Origin: Enterococcus faecalis 13-SD-W-01
Lineage (GTDB): Bacteria; Bacillota; Bacilli; Lactobacillales; Enterococcaceae
DNA: 64,000 bases
Assembly (NCBI GenBank): GCA_000415185.1
Contig: KE351655.1
Span: forward strand, 113,653 to 177,652
Direction: 5' to 3'
This document shows, piece by piece, positions 24,332-32,863 of the stretch. The notes under the pieces are model-generated. The model was given only the letters and a program-made list of their open reading frames with translations, was not told the DNA's origin and did no database searches. The stretch's first letter is position 1. The number at the start of each line of letters is the position of its first letter. Both the position numbers and the translations under genes were made by a program.

Positions 24332-26440
24332 TTATTTTCCCTCCAAAAATTCTATTGTATTTTTCTTCTCAATCGTTAAAAATGTTTGATACAACACGAT
24401 AAATTCCACCAATAAAAAGAATGAAAAGATAAGCACATCTGTCACTTGAAAAGAGTAGGCAGCTACATAGATGAAAAAGACAAGATATTGCAGCCCAGAA
24501 AGAAGAAACATACTCTTATACGTTTTGAAAAAAGAAGCACCATTTAATCGCCAAATAACAAATTTTTGTTTGTGAAGGCGAAAATAATTTAGCGTGGAAT
24601 AGGAAATCAAAACGATAACTAGTAAAAGAGTAATCGATAATTCAACGATTCTTTGCCTGATATCTAAAGAATAAATCATTTGTTGTTCTACTTTTCTTAG
24701 TTGATTTATTGGTATTAAAAAAGGAAAGTTATCTTCTAGACCAGCTTCTTTCAATAATGGAAGATATCTATTATAAGTTTCTTGTGGAGAGCCATTTAAT
24801 GGGACTTTTAGAGGTTCAGAAAAACTACCTCCTGTAAGAAAATCCCTTTGAAAAAGCGGAGTGTTATTCAATGTCATTACATGAATAATATTTGGTTCAG
24901 TAATTGTATAAGATGTTTCTTGGTCAAAAGCAAAGATTTCTTGTTTATTTTGAATAGTATAAAACAAAACATCCTCAGTTGTTTCATTCAAAAACCAAGC
25001 ACGGATTTCAGCAAACTCTGCCATCATTCTTTCCGGAATGAATATGATCTGTCGCTCTTCTTCTTTATCGATTTGAATAGGTTGATTCGTTATACTAATG
25101 ATCGGATATTTGTCTAAATAATTGATATTCACATAAATGGAACGATGAATCATTTCAATTTCTTCTTCAAAAAAGGGCTTTGTATCCACCTCTATCGCTC
25201 CGTCTTCCAGCAATTGTGTGAGAAGAGGTTCTTTATCCAATCCTCTCATAGTTGAAGAAAAATCCATCAATGTAGATTCATTCCCTCCAAAATTTGGATA
25301 AAAAACCGCGTAATTTTCCAACTTTTCATTTCCCATTTTTGGCGAAATAAGGACAGGGGCAAATTCAGCTAATGGGAGGAGTTGGATGACACTAAAAAGT
25401 AAAAGCACTATTTTTATAAAATAAACGGTATAAAAAAGATTTTTTCCAAGTGATTGATGATTTAACTGTTTGCCTAATGAAACATGCTTTAGTAATCCTA
25501 CGACAAAATAAGAAAGAAGCAGACTAAAAATAAAGAAAAGCAACTGTATTAGCACAAATAAATAGTTCATCGAATGCAATATAAAAAGTGAAGCTATCAG
25601 GTTATTCAAGAAAAACAGAACTAATAACTCTTTTAATAACAATGTATGAACGATTTTTCTGCTTGAAAATCCATTTAGTCGATAGATGGCAATGCGACCA
25701 TTATTCTCTAGCAACCATAAAAGTAGAGAAAATATGTAAAAAATCAGAAAGAGCATTAGAGATATGGTTTCTAATGGAGGTGATAGATTAAGATTTGGGT
25801 TGATACGTTCATACTGAAAATCTTCTAATTCGTATTCAGTTTCAAATAAATGGTTGTAGTTGTTAGTTAATTTCGATAAGAATACATTCAACATTTCTTT
25901 GTCTTTTGTTTCAACAAAAAATCTAGCTGGATTCAAATTTTCGACCAGTTGAATTGGCAGAATAAAAAAACCTTCATTATTCTGAAGTCCGTTTTCTATA
26001 TGTTTTGCATCAGGATATTTCTCTACATTTGTGGCAAAATAATTTTTTTCATTGATCAATTGCGGAGATACTTGAAAATTTTTTAACAGAGATGTATCCC
26101 TTTGTTCTGAAACAAAAAATTTGTGTTCCCCTCCCACATTCTCAAAAGACAGATTTCCTGTTTCAGCAAACTCATTATCTCTTACTCCAAATGACGAAAT
26201 TCTTGCCATATAGTTTACGTTTAATTCTTTAGAGATTGATTCCAGCAGTTCAAGAATCATTCTTTCTTGCTGATTAGATACAATAAATTCAGGAAACTTG
26301 AATTCTGTAAAAAAATCTTCTGTATTCGTTTTTCTATGAAAATCTCCCACCCTTTCAATATTTTGAATCGTTGATGCAACTGAAAGACTAAACAAGAAAG
26401 AGAGTAGCAAAACAATTCTTTTTAGTATTTTATTAGTCAC
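24332..26440 (-). CDS. Bacteriocin-associated integral membrane protein, second locus (DUF1430-type)
   Basis: A 702-residue protein from a GTG start with AAGGAG 8 bp upstream. It has the same plan as 9838-11874: an N-terminal anchor, an extracytoplasmic domain (about residues 30-215), a cluster of spans (about 220-360), a second outer domain and three C-terminal spans. Shared phrases include NGFSSRKIV against NGFSIQNVL and WRLNGASFFKTYKS against LRINGSSFIAAYKE. Its ATPase partner is destroyed (24136-24330), so it may be non-functional, or it may work with the ATPase of the first locus. Confidence 0.8.
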   Translation of the reverse strand: MTNKILKRIVLLLSFLFSLSVASTIQNIERVGDFHRKTNTEDFFTEFKFPEFIVSNQQERMILELLESISKELNVNYMARISSFGVRDNEFAETGNLSFENVGGEHKFFVSEQRDTSLLKNFQVSPQLINEKNYFATNVEKYPDAKHIENGLQNNEGFFILPIQLVENLNPARFFVETKDKEMLNVFLSKLTNNYNHLFETEYELEDFQYERINPNLNLSPPLETISLMLFLIFYIFSLLLWLLENNGRIAIYRLNGFSSRKIVHTLLLKELLVLFFLNNLIASLFILHSMNYLFVLIQLLFFIFSLLLSYFVVGLLKHVSLGKQLNHQSLGKNLFYTVYFIKIVLLLFSVIQLLPLAEFAPVLISPKMGNEKLENYAVFYPNFGGNESTLMDFSSTMRGLDKEPLLTQLLEDGAIEVDTKPFFEEEIEMIHRSIYVNINYLDKYPIISITNQPIQIDKEEERQIIFIPERMMAEFAEIRAWFLNETTEDVLFYTIQNKQEIFAFDQETSYTITEPNIIHVMTLNNTPLFQRDFLTGGSFSEPLKVPLNGSPQETYNRYLPLLKEAGLEDNFPFLIPINQLRKVEQQMIYSLDIRQRIVELSITLLLVIVLISYSTLNYFRLHKQKFVIWRLNGASFFKTYKSMFLLSGLQYLVFFIYVAAYSFQVTDVLIFSFFLLVEFIVLYQTFLTIEKKNTIEFLEGK

Positions 26441-26601
26441 CTGCAGAGCTCCTTATCGTTTGTGTGTGTATTACCCTCTCATCATCTGCTCAACAACCTA
26501 CAATTAAATTTTACCCAAAAAACAGAATAAAAATCAAACTAATTATAGATTTAATGCATAAATATGAAGCAATGGTGATAAATTAACAAAAACATAACCA
26601 T

Positions 26602-26630
26602 AAAAAAACACTTCCTAAGAATAGAAAGTG
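26602..26630 (-). terminator. Second terminator downstream of rpsI
   Basis: On the minus strand CACTT pairs with AAGTG around a 12-nt loop and is followed by seven T residues. It probably backs up the terminator at 26711-26744 and shields the bacteriocin locus from ribosomal transcription. Confidence 0.65.
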
Positions 26631-26710
26631 CCATGACATAAATGTACACAACTTGATTTATTCATAAAAACCTGCTCTACTTACGGGGCCACCTCATTAT
26701 ATCAATAACA

Positions 26711-26744
26711 CAAAAAAACACACCTTCCAAAATGAAAGGTGTGT
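26711..26744 (-). terminator. Terminator of the rplM-rpsI operon
   Basis: A 9-bp stem (26718-26726 with 26736-26744) is followed on the minus strand by a seven-T run. It lies about 100 bp after the rpsI stop. Confidence 0.88.
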
Positions 26745-26844
26745 TGTGCTCGAATCGTATAATTGAATGGTACTCGATTTCCTGGGAAATCTCCGTCCCA
26801 TACTGTATTCGTAAGCGAATAGATTCGCAACGACTCCAGAAAAA

Positions 26845-27237
26845 TTAACGTTTTGAGAATTGTGATGCTTTACGGGCTTTTTTAAGACCTGGTTTTTTAC
26901 GTTCAACCATACGTGCGTCACGAGTAAGCAAGCCAGCGCGTTTAAGAGCTAAACGGAAATCTGGGTCTACTTGTAACAATGCACGAGCGATACCATGACG
27001 GATAGCTCCTGATTGTCCAGCGTATCCTCCACCATTTACGTTAACAAATACGTCATAAGCGCCTTTTGTTTCAGTAACACCAAATGGTTGGTTGATAACT
27101 TCGCGCAAGTCAGCATGCGGAATGTATTCTTCAACATCTTTTTTGTTTACAGTAATTTTACCAGTTCCTGGTACTAGACGTACGCGGGCAACTGCATTTT
27201 TACGACGGCCTGTGCCGATATATTGAACTTGTGCCAA
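26845..27237 (-). CDS. rpsI: 30S ribosomal protein S9
   Basis: A 130-residue protein with the family start [20 protein letters not shown], the central [19 protein letters not shown] and the basic tail [12 protein letters not shown] that reaches the ribosomal P site. It follows rplM by 15 bp in the universal rplM-rpsI order. The 3' end is intact. Confidence 0.98.
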   Translation of the reverse strand: MAQVQYIGTGRRKNAVARVRLVPGTGKITVNKKDVEEYIPHADLREVINQPFGVTETKGAYDVFVNVNGGGYAGQSGAIRHGIARALLQVDPDFRLALKRAGLLTRDARMVERKKPGLKKARKASQFSKR

Positions 27238-27252
27238 TGAAATTCCCTCCTA

Positions 27253-27696
27253 TTAGATTAAGTTTGTGATGTCTAAAACTTCTGGTTGTTGAGCTGCATG
27301 TGGATGTTCTGCTCCACCGTATACATTCAATTTAGTAAATTGTTTGCGGCCTAAGGTTGTTTTAGGAAGCATACCTTTTACAGAAGTTTCGATCAAACGA
27401 CGAGAATTTTTAGCACGCAATTCGCCAGCTGAGATTGATTTCAATCCGCCTGGGAAGTTGCTGTGACGGTAATAAATTTTGTCAGTCGCTTTTTTACCTG
27501 TTAATTTTACTTGGTCAGCGTTGATTACGATTACGAAATCACCAGTGTCCACATGTGGTGTGAAAGTTGGTTTATTTTTACCACGTAGTACAGATGCAAC
27601 GATTGTTGATAGACGTCCTAGTGGAACATCTGTCGCGTCTACTACATACCATTTACGTTCTACTTCGCCTGATTTGGCCATATATGTTGTACGCAC
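27253..27696 (-). CDS. rplM: 50S ribosomal protein L13
   Basis: A 147-residue protein starting at the GTG at 27696, which follows GGAGG with correct spacing and gives the expected start [17 protein letters not shown]. An in-frame extension upstream is part of the leader RNA and not protein. The conserved [17 protein letters not shown] and [10 protein letters not shown] are present. It is transcribed from the strong promoter at 27783-27811. Confidence 0.98.
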   Translation of the reverse strand: MRTTYMAKSGEVERKWYVVDATDVPLGRLSTIVASVLRGKNKPTFTPHVDTGDFVIVINADQVKLTGKKATDKIYYRHSNFPGGLKSISAGELRAKNSRRLIETSVKGMLPKTTLGRKQFTKLNVYGGAEHPHAAQQPEVLDITNLI

Positions 27697-27777
27697 GTTT
27701 GTTTCCTCCAATTTAAGTTCTGATGTTTGACATTCACTTCGAGTTTCCGGGGCTCTTTGTGGGGCAAACAATACCAT
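27697..27777 (-). ncRNA. Probable L13-type ribosomal leader of rplM
   Basis: An untranslated leader of about 80 nt lies between the predicted transcription start and the rplM GTG. It contains GC-rich, structured-looking blocks (CCCACAAAGAGCCCC, CTCGAAGTGAATG). Firmicutes often carry an autoregulatory L13 leader at this place. The match to that RNA family has not been tested. Confidence 0.45.
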
Positions 27778-27782
27778 TTAAC

Positions 27783-27811
27783 ATATTAACTGCTAATACC
27801 GACAATGTCAA
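27783..27811 (-). promoter_or_regulatory. Consensus promoter of rplM-rpsI
   Basis: On the minus strand TTGACA (27811-27806), a 17-bp spacer and TAATAT (27788-27783) form a near-consensus housekeeping promoter. Confidence 0.85.
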
Positions 27812-27904
27812 CGTTTTTCTGCGATTCCCAATGATAAAAAACAGATTTTACAATAATTTTTTGATTTATATGGTGCGGCTTTCATAAATAAAAGCAGATA
27901 AAAA

Positions 27905-27932
27905 AACGAGGGGAAAGAAAATTCCCCTCGTT
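27905..27932 (-). terminator. Terminator downstream of dps
   Basis: A 10-bp stem of AACGAGGGGA and its complement with an 8-nt loop is followed on the minus strand by a T run. Confidence 0.9.
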
Positions 27933-28025
27933 GCGCATTCTATTTGCATCAGAAAACTATTTAAAATAACACAAAACAATAAAACACTCTTCTGTTTGTC
28001 ATTTTATCCAGTTTATTTCAAAAAA

Positions 28026-28493
28026 CTAAGCATCGATTCCTGGTGCTTGATCCAAATGTGCTTGGATCATCCAGATACGTTTTTCTGTGTCTGTTTTGAA
28101 CCCGATAAAGATATCTTGAGTTGGATCGTCGCCTTCTTCACCAGAAACTTCGATTCCTTTTTGATAAAGGTCAGCTAAATAGCGGTAACCTTCAACAAGG
28201 ATTGCTAAACGTTCTGGGATTTTGCGGTCCCAACGTCCGATTTCATCAGGGATTTTTGTGTTGTCCGCAAATTCACGCAATGTTGAATAAGGTGAACCAT
28301 CCAAAGTAATCAAACGTTCAGAAATCACGTCTAATTGGTCATTCAAATCATCCATGAACTCGTCCATCATAGGGTGCAATGTAAGGAAACCTGGTCCGCG
28401 CATATACCAGTGTGTTTGGTGAACAACGACTGACATTTGGCTTAAATCTGCTACTAATTGGTTCAATACTTCTTTTGTTTGTGGATATTTCAT
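28026..28493 (-). CDS. dps: Dps-family iron-storage / DNA-protection protein
   Basis: A 155-residue member of the Dps/miniferritin family, which oxidises Fe(II) with peroxide and stores the iron. The inter-subunit ferroxidase ligands are visible in VVVHQTHWYMRG and HPMMDEFMDDLNDQLDVISE. It follows TTAGGAGG and ends before a strong terminator, so it is monocistronic. A Fur/PerR-like box at 28572-28586 upstream agrees with peroxide or iron control. Confidence 0.92.
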   Translation of the reverse strand: MKYPQTKEVLNQLVADLSQMSVVVHQTHWYMRGPGFLTLHPMMDEFMDDLNDQLDVISERLITLDGSPYSTLREFADNTKIPDEIGRWDRKIPERLAILVEGYRYLADLYQKGIEVSGEEGDDPTQDIFIGFKTDTEKRIWMIQAHLDQAPGIDA

Positions 28494-28571
28494 TCTGTAT
28501 GCCTCCTAACTTTTCTTTACAATTAAAATCATAGTAGACTTCAGAAGAAAAGTACACCGAAAACCTTTATT

Positions 28572-28586
28572 TGAGAATGATTTTCA
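28572..28586. promoter_or_regulatory. Fur/PerR-like box upstream of dps
   Basis: TGAGAATGATTTTCA fits the 7-1-7 pattern TGATAATNATTATCA with two mismatches. It lies about 80 bp before the dps start. Confidence 0.55.
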
Positions 28587-28609
28587 TCCTCCAGTTTTTA
28601 ATACGCGTG

Positions 28610-30130
28610 TTATTCCGGATTCGCTAATTTTTTACGAAGCTCTGCAAGTTGTTGGTAATTTTCGGCCATTTGTTTTTGCGTTTGTACAAAAAGCGGATAA
28701 ATCTGCTGATAAAGCTGATGGTTATCTTCTTGTACAGCAACCTGTTCTGTTTCTTCAAATAAAAAATGTGCTTCTTGGAATTCATGGATTTTGCCCAGAC
28801 TTTGCCAGCCTAAAATAACTGAACCAAGAGCAGAAGCTTCATTGTTTTTTGGAAAAACCAATGGACGTCCCAAAATGTCGGCCATGATTTGGCGGAAAAC
28901 TTCCGAATTAGCAAAACCGCCTGTCCCTCGCAATTCTGTTATCTTTTCAGCAATAACTCCTGTCCCTGCCAAAATCCTTCTTAAGTTGAAACAAATCCCT
29001 TCCACGACTGCCCGAATCATTTCTTTCTCTGTATGATTCCGGCGCAGCCCTACAAAACTTCCAGAAGCTTCTGCTTGCCACAGCGGCGCGCGTTCTCCTA
29101 ATAAATATGGTTGAAATAACAGTCCATGTGAGCCTGGCGGAACTTCTTCAATCAATGAAAAGATTTGCTGGTAGTCGGCTGGCGCATCGGAGTGAGCAAA
29201 AAAAGTCTGCCTTGCCCATTCAAAGATTCCCGCACCATTGCTAGTCGCTCCGCCAACAACCCAGTGTTTTTTGTCCAAAACATAACAAAATGTTTCCATG
29301 TTTGGATGCAGATAGGGTTCCTTCGTGATGTAGCGCAACGCTCCGCTTGTCCCGACAGTCAAAGCTCCTTTACCTTCACCAAACGCGCCTAGACCTAGAT
29401 TCGATAGCGGACCATCTGCACCGCCTAGTACAAAAGGCGTATTTATTGGCAATTGCATCTTTTCTGCATATCCATCTTTTAGACCTGTAAATAACTGTGT
29501 AGAAGGATAGGTTTTCGGTAATTTAGTTGGTGAAAGATTGATATAATCTAACGCTGTTTTCTCCCATTCAAAAGTATGGATATTGAAATAACCCGTGCCA
29601 GATGCATTCCCGTAATCACAGGCTAGAATGTCGAAGAAACGTTGGAAAATCAACTCTTTTATCCCAATAAAATAAGCCGATTTTTCAAAAAGCGCTGGAT
29701 TTTCTGTTTGCAGCCATTTGATTTTTGTCAATGGTGTCATTGGATGGATCGGCGTTCCTGTCAGCTGATAGATTTCTTTTCCTAGAGGCAGCTGTTTCAA
29801 GTTTTCTGCTTCACCAGCGGCACGGTTATCCGCCCATGTGATCATTTTTGTCAGTGGTATTTTCTGGTCATCGAGCAAAATCAAGCTGTGCATCGCAGAA
29901 GAAAAAGAAACAAAGTCAATCACCGTTTTTTCTGGTAATTGCTGAACAACTTCTCTGATCACATTTATTACACCTTGAAAAATCAGTTCCTGATCTTGTT
30001 CGGCCATTCCTTCTGTTTCTTGGATCAATGGATATTTAAAATAACAGGAAGCAAGAGCTTTCCCATTATCAGAAAATGCTGCGGCTTTGGTTTGTGTCGT
30101 TCCGATATCGACACCGATTGAAACGTTCAT
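28610..30130 (-). CDS. gntK: Gluconokinase, FGGY family
   Basis: A 506-residue FGGY carbohydrate kinase. The N-terminal nucleotide-binding motif is SIGVDIGTTQTKAAAF, the substrate region is ITWADNRAAGEAENL, and the second half has GALTVGTSGALR and ELRGTGGFANSEVFRQ. The sequence and length match gram-positive gluconate kinases more closely than xylulokinases. It would phosphorylate gluconate to 6-phosphogluconate. No gluconate transporter or dehydrogenase is next to it, so the substrate rests on family resemblance alone. Confidence 0.82.
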   Translation of the reverse strand: MNVSIGVDIGTTQTKAAAFSDNGKALASCYFKYPLIQETEGMAEQDQELIFQGVINVIREVVQQLPEKTVIDFVSFSSAMHSLILLDDQKIPLTKMITWADNRAAGEAENLKQLPLGKEIYQLTGTPIHPMTPLTKIKWLQTENPALFEKSAYFIGIKELIFQRFFDILACDYGNASGTGYFNIHTFEWEKTALDYINLSPTKLPKTYPSTQLFTGLKDGYAEKMQLPINTPFVLGGADGPLSNLGLGAFGEGKGALTVGTSGALRYITKEPYLHPNMETFCYVLDKKHWVVGGATSNGAGIFEWARQTFFAHSDAPADYQQIFSLIEEVPPGSHGLLFQPYLLGERAPLWQAEASGSFVGLRRNHTEKEMIRAVVEGICFNLRRILAGTGVIAEKITELRGTGGFANSEVFRQIMADILGRPLVFPKNNEASALGSVILGWQSLGKIHEFQEAHFLFEETEQVAVQEDNHQLYQQIYPLFVQTQKQMAENYQQLAELRKKLANPE

Positions 30131-30201
30131 AGGTCACCTCTGTAAATTTGTAAAAAAATAAGCGCTCTGATTGCGTAAGTATTGTTAGAAAGGAGAATTA
30201 T

Positions 30202-30879
30202 ATGCTTATTTTCTATTTTGTCCTGGGATGTATCGTTGGTTCGTTTTTCTGCTTAACCGCGCGGCGGCTGCCTTTGCGCCAATCGATCCTTTTCCCGCGT
30301 TCTCATTGTATGTATTGTCAGCAAACACTTGCTTGGACAGAGCTGATTCCAGTGCTTTCGATCCTCTTGCAAAAATCCAAGTGTAAGCATTGTCATTATA
30401 CTCTATCTAAGAGTTATTTGTTAGCGGAAATTAGCAGTGGTCTGTTGTTTGTTTATTTTTTCCATATTAGAAAAGACCCAGATTTATTGACTTTCATCTG
30501 GATCTTTTCTGCTTTTTTGTTAAGTTTGTCGGATTGTTTCTATTATCAAGTGGAATCCAGCATCTTGTTTTCTTCCTGGATACTTTTGTGGTCTGGCTGG
30601 CTTCTTTCCCAGACATTCCACTGGCAAACGGTTATTCTTATGTCTGTCAGTACTATTTTTCTTTTAAAATATGCTCATTCATATTTCGGCGACGGCGACA
30701 CATTGCTATTACTCTGTTGGAGCGCCGGGATACCTGTAACAGATTTATTTCGATTATTGTTTTTTGCAAGTATTGCCGGATTAACTGTTTTTGCGCTATA
30801 CGCTCTTCTTCAGCGGAGACCGCTGGAAAAACTGCCATTTGTTCCTTTTTTAAGTTTAGGATTGCTGGCAGTTCTCTGA
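30202..30879 (+). CDS. comC: Prepilin peptidase (late competence protein ComC type)
   Basis: A 225-residue polytopic membrane aspartyl protease of family A24. The cytoplasmic loop after the first span carries the zinc-binding CMYC (Cys36, Cys39) and CKHC (Cys61, Cys64). The catalytic aspartates are in LSLSDCFYYQVES and the GDGD motif. In gram-positives this enzyme cleaves ComGC-like pseudopilins for DNA uptake. An AAGGAGAATTAT site precedes the ATG. It converges on msrA with 2 bp between the stops. Confidence 0.88.
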   Translation: MLIFYFVLGCIVGSFFCLTARRLPLRQSILFPRSHCMYCQQTLAWTELIPVLSILLQKSKCKHCHYTLSKSYLLAEISSGLLFVYFFHIRKDPDLLTFIWIFSAFLLSLSDCFYYQVESSILFSSWILLWSGWLLSQTFHWQTVILMSVSTIFLLKYAHSYFGDGDTLLLLCWSAGIPVTDLFRLLFFASIAGLTVFALYALLQRRPLEKLPFVPFLSLGLLAVL

Positions 30880-30881
30880 AG

Positions 30882-31409
30882 CTAGTTATTTTTCCAATTT
30901 CTCTCGATAAAGTCTGCTCTGCCTGATCCTTTTTTGTAGCGTTCATAGTGCTGCTGATTCTTTTTATAAAAGCCTTGATGATATTCTTCTGCTGGATAAA
31001 ATGCTTGTGCGGGCTCGATTTTTGTCACGATTGGTTTATCGAATCTGCCGCTGTCTTGCAGTTCTTGTTTTGACTTTTCAGCCGCTTCTTTTTCTTCTGG
31101 TGTTCGATAATAGATCACTGGACGATAAGAATCTCCACGGTCAGCGAATTGCCCCAAAGCATCTGTTGGATCTGTCTGCCGCCAATAAATGTCCACTAAT
31201 TCTTTATAAGAAATAACATCTGGATCATATTCGATTTCTACGGCTTCTGTGTGACCTGTAGTCCCCGTGGTTACTTCTTCATACATTGGATTTGGTACGT
31301 GCCCGCCTGTATAGCCTGATGTCACAGAATAGATACCTGGTGTTGTTTCAAATGGCTGGACCATACACCAGAAACAGCCGCCTGCAAAAATCGCTGAATC
31401 TTTTGCCAT
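30882..31409 (-). CDS. msrA: Peptide-methionine (S)-S-oxide reductase
   Basis: A 175-residue enzyme from the ATG at 31409 (AGGAGG 9 bp upstream; the TTG at 31415 is too close to it). The catalytic motif FAGGCFWCM, and [26 protein letters not shown] and YHQGFYKKN are diagnostic. It repairs oxidised methionine in proteins. It is single-gene and monocistronic here, with no msrB neighbour. Confidence 0.97.
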   Translation of the reverse strand: MAKDSAIFAGGCFWCMVQPFETTPGIYSVTSGYTGGHVPNPMYEEVTTGTTGHTEAVEIEYDPDVISYKELVDIYWRQTDPTDALGQFADRGDSYRPVIYYRTPEEKEAAEKSKQELQDSGRFDKPIVTKIEPAQAFYPAEEYHQGFYKKNQQHYERYKKGSGRADFIERNWKNN

Positions 31410-31595
31410 ACTCAATCTCCTCCTTTTTCTTCATCATACTTCGCATTTTGCAAACTTGATAATGATTTGCTTGTGATATTAATGAAGAAGTGGCGCCATT
31501 TTAATAACTTATTTATCTGGAAAGGTTATTTCCAACACAAAGAATTCATGACATAATAAAAGAAAAGTGGAACAAATGACGAGGAGCATACTTGG

Positions 31596-32405
31596 ATGGC
31601 AGAAAAAGAACTTTTAACTATCGGAGAAATCTCAAAAATGAAAGATATCAGTATCAAAGCATTACGCTATTATCATGAGGAAGGAATATTGATACCAGCC
31701 TATGTTGATCCCGCAAATGGCTATCGATTTTATACAGCAGATCAGTTGTTTTTCCTTGATCTGATAAAGATATGCAGAGAAAACCATGTGCGTATCAAAG
31801 AGATCAAAGAACTATTTGACCAGAAAAGCGATCAAAGCATCAAAACATTCTTAACAAAAAAAGAAGCAGATATCCATGAAGAAATCCGTGAGCTTCAAAA
31901 CAGATTAACAGTTATTAGTGCATTGAATCGCACGATGGAAGAAGATAATTCCAATTATGAAGAAGTTACCTCTCAATTCTTCGATGAACGTTATCTTCTG
32001 CAGCTTCCAGCTAGCGGCGACGAAATAGAGGAAATCAAATTATTTGATCATTTGGATAAATTGGTTCAACAATTTGGTATGAAAACGACTTTTCGTTATG
32101 GTTTAGTCCATACTTTTGACCAATTGGGTATCGAGAAAAAAATTGCAGTCTTTTGTGAAGTAACTCAGGAAGACTACTTAAATAATCCTGAATGCGGCTA
32201 TTTAAAAATTTTGCCAAAAGGAATGTACCTCGTTAAAAACTGTGAAGAAAAAGAAACAAGTTCTGAACGTAAAAAACTTTTGTCCGATCATTCAAAAACT
32301 GCCGCAAAAGAACCCATCTATTCTTTTTATTTGGTCAAAGATATCTTTCAAGTCAAAAATCCGCCGATCCAGCTGCAAATTTCGCAAAAACCAACTGGAA
32401 TATGA
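31596..32405 (+). CDS. MerR-family transcriptional regulator
   Basis: A 269-residue regulator. Residues 5-75 are the MerR winged helix (LTIGEISKMKDISIKALRYYHEEGIL), followed by the coiled dimerisation helix (AADIHEEIRELQNRL region). A C-terminal domain of about 140 residues (LVQQFGMKTTFRYGLVHTF; YLKILPKGMYLVKNCEEK) resembles the GyrI-like drug-binding domain of BmrR/BltR-type regulators. The ATG follows GAGGAG by 9 bp. No transporter is adjacent, so the target is unknown. Confidence 0.82.
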   Translation: MAEKELLTIGEISKMKDISIKALRYYHEEGILIPAYVDPANGYRFYTADQLFFLDLIKICRENHVRIKEIKELFDQKSDQSIKTFLTKKEADIHEEIRELQNRLTVISALNRTMEEDNSNYEEVTSQFFDERYLLQLPASGDEIEEIKLFDHLDKLVQQFGMKTTFRYGLVHTFDQLGIEKKIAVFCEVTQEDYLNNPECGYLKILPKGMYLVKNCEEKETSSERKKLLSDHSKTAAKEPIYSFYLVKDIFQVKNPPIQLQISQKPTGI

Positions 32406-32441
32406 ATGTACAGATCTACGCCCCCGGATTCTATTACTATT

Positions 32442-32470
32442 TTGACAGCGCATACTAAGGTTGGTATAAT
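32442..32470 (+). promoter_or_regulatory. Consensus promoter for a small plus-strand RNA
   Basis: TTGACA (32442-32447), a 17-bp spacer and TATAAT (32465-32470) form a perfect housekeeping promoter. No protein frame follows; the transcript would run to the terminator at 32546-32592. Confidence 0.88.
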
Positions 32471-32476
32471 ATATGT

Positions 32477-32593
32477 AAGAGGAGTTGCGCGAACAACTCC
32501 CCAACAGCACCGATTAAGACGGTGGCAGATATAACTTGATATTTCAAAAAGAAATAGCTGGTCTCCTGCTAAAGTGACGGCTATTTCTTTTTG
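32477..32593 (+). ncRNA. Small RNA convergent with a toxin-like gene, probable antitoxin RNA
   Basis: An RNA of about 115 nt is predicted from the perfect promoter and the terminator. It has an early hairpin (GGAGTTG/CAACTCC) and a CACCG/CGGTG hairpin. It ends in the same 13-bp stem that ends the minus-strand toxin-like mRNA, so the two transcripts are complementary over about 45 nt. The block with CCCCA and ATTAAGA (about 32499-32518) resembles the CCCCACC...ATTAGA block in the toxin leader (about 32754-32776), as direct repeats in par-type loci do. Confidence 0.7.
32546..32592. terminator. Shared bidirectional terminator of toxin mRNA and antisense RNA
   Basis: A perfect 13-bp stem (32546-32558 with 32580-32592) has A-runs and T-runs on both flanks and a 21-nt loop. 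The stop codon of the toxin-like gene (32581-32583) lies inside the stem. Confidence 0.88.
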
Positions 32594-32751
32594 CGTTGAT
32601 TTGCTTCCTCCATTGCTTGATAGAGCTTCACGACTGCGGTCAAAAACTCAAGTAGAGCTTTTCCGCTGGACGCGATCACTACGATCAATGCAATGATTTC
32701 TGCAAAGGGCAAAAGGCGTCTCCTTTCTTCAGATTTTGGAAGTACGTTCAT
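32581..32751 (-). CDS. Small hydrophobic toxin-like peptide
   Basis: A 56-residue frame from the ATG at 32751 (AGGTG 6 bp upstream). A second start, the TTG at 32712-32710, has an even better AAAGGAG at 7 bp and gives 43 residues. The peptide has a charged N-terminus, one membrane span (FAEIIALIVVIASSG then ALLEFLTAVVKLY) and a charged tail ending QRKKK. The size, the single span, the basic tail and the antisense RNA match type I toxins. It is not recognisably Fst, TxpA or Ldr. A holin-like or regulatory peptide is the alternative. Confidence 0.68.
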   Translation of the reverse strand: MNVLPKSEERRRLLPFAEIIALIVVIASSGKALLEFLTAVVKLYQAMEEANQRKKK

Positions 32752-32823
32752 ACGCCCCACCTCACTTTCAATTAGATAGCCCCCGTCTTTACTTTACTGT
32801 CGTGATTATTCTAGCACACATCA

Positions 32824-32863
32824 AAGCTCCGTTTCCTTGACTTTTCAAAGAAAACGGAGCTTA
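32824..32863. repeat. Inverted repeat upstream of the toxin-like gene
   Basis: AAGCTCCGTTT pairs with AAACGGAGCTT. It lies upstream of the probable TAGAAT -10 box of the toxin-like gene (about 32809-32814) and downstream of the GNAT gene stop, so it could be a terminator for the GNAT gene or a regulatory hairpin. Confidence 0.5.

Larger units (their letters stand above)
26441..26844. other. Intergenic region with two terminators downstream of rpsI
   Basis: About 400 bp with no supported gene. It holds the rpsI terminator (26711-26744), a second hairpin (26602-26630) and short inverted repeats in the rpsI 3' untranslated part. The promoter for the permease gene at 24332-26440 should lie at its left end. 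I looked for a tyrosine recombinase or direct repeats at the rpsI 3' end and saw none. Confidence 0.5.

Noticed and set aside
26441..26870. Possible integration site of a conjugative element at the rpsI 3' end
   Set aside because: No recombinase gene, no direct repeat of the rpsI end and no mobile-element genes are visible in the window.
26697..26921. A 74-residue minus-strand open frame downstream of rpsI
   Set aside because: It overlaps the rpsI coding end in another frame, contains the terminator hairpin and has no ribosome binding site; it is a shadow frame.
30653..30946. A 97-residue minus-strand frame antisense to the prepilin peptidase
   Set aside because: It overlaps comC and msrA in other frames, with no start signal; a shadow.
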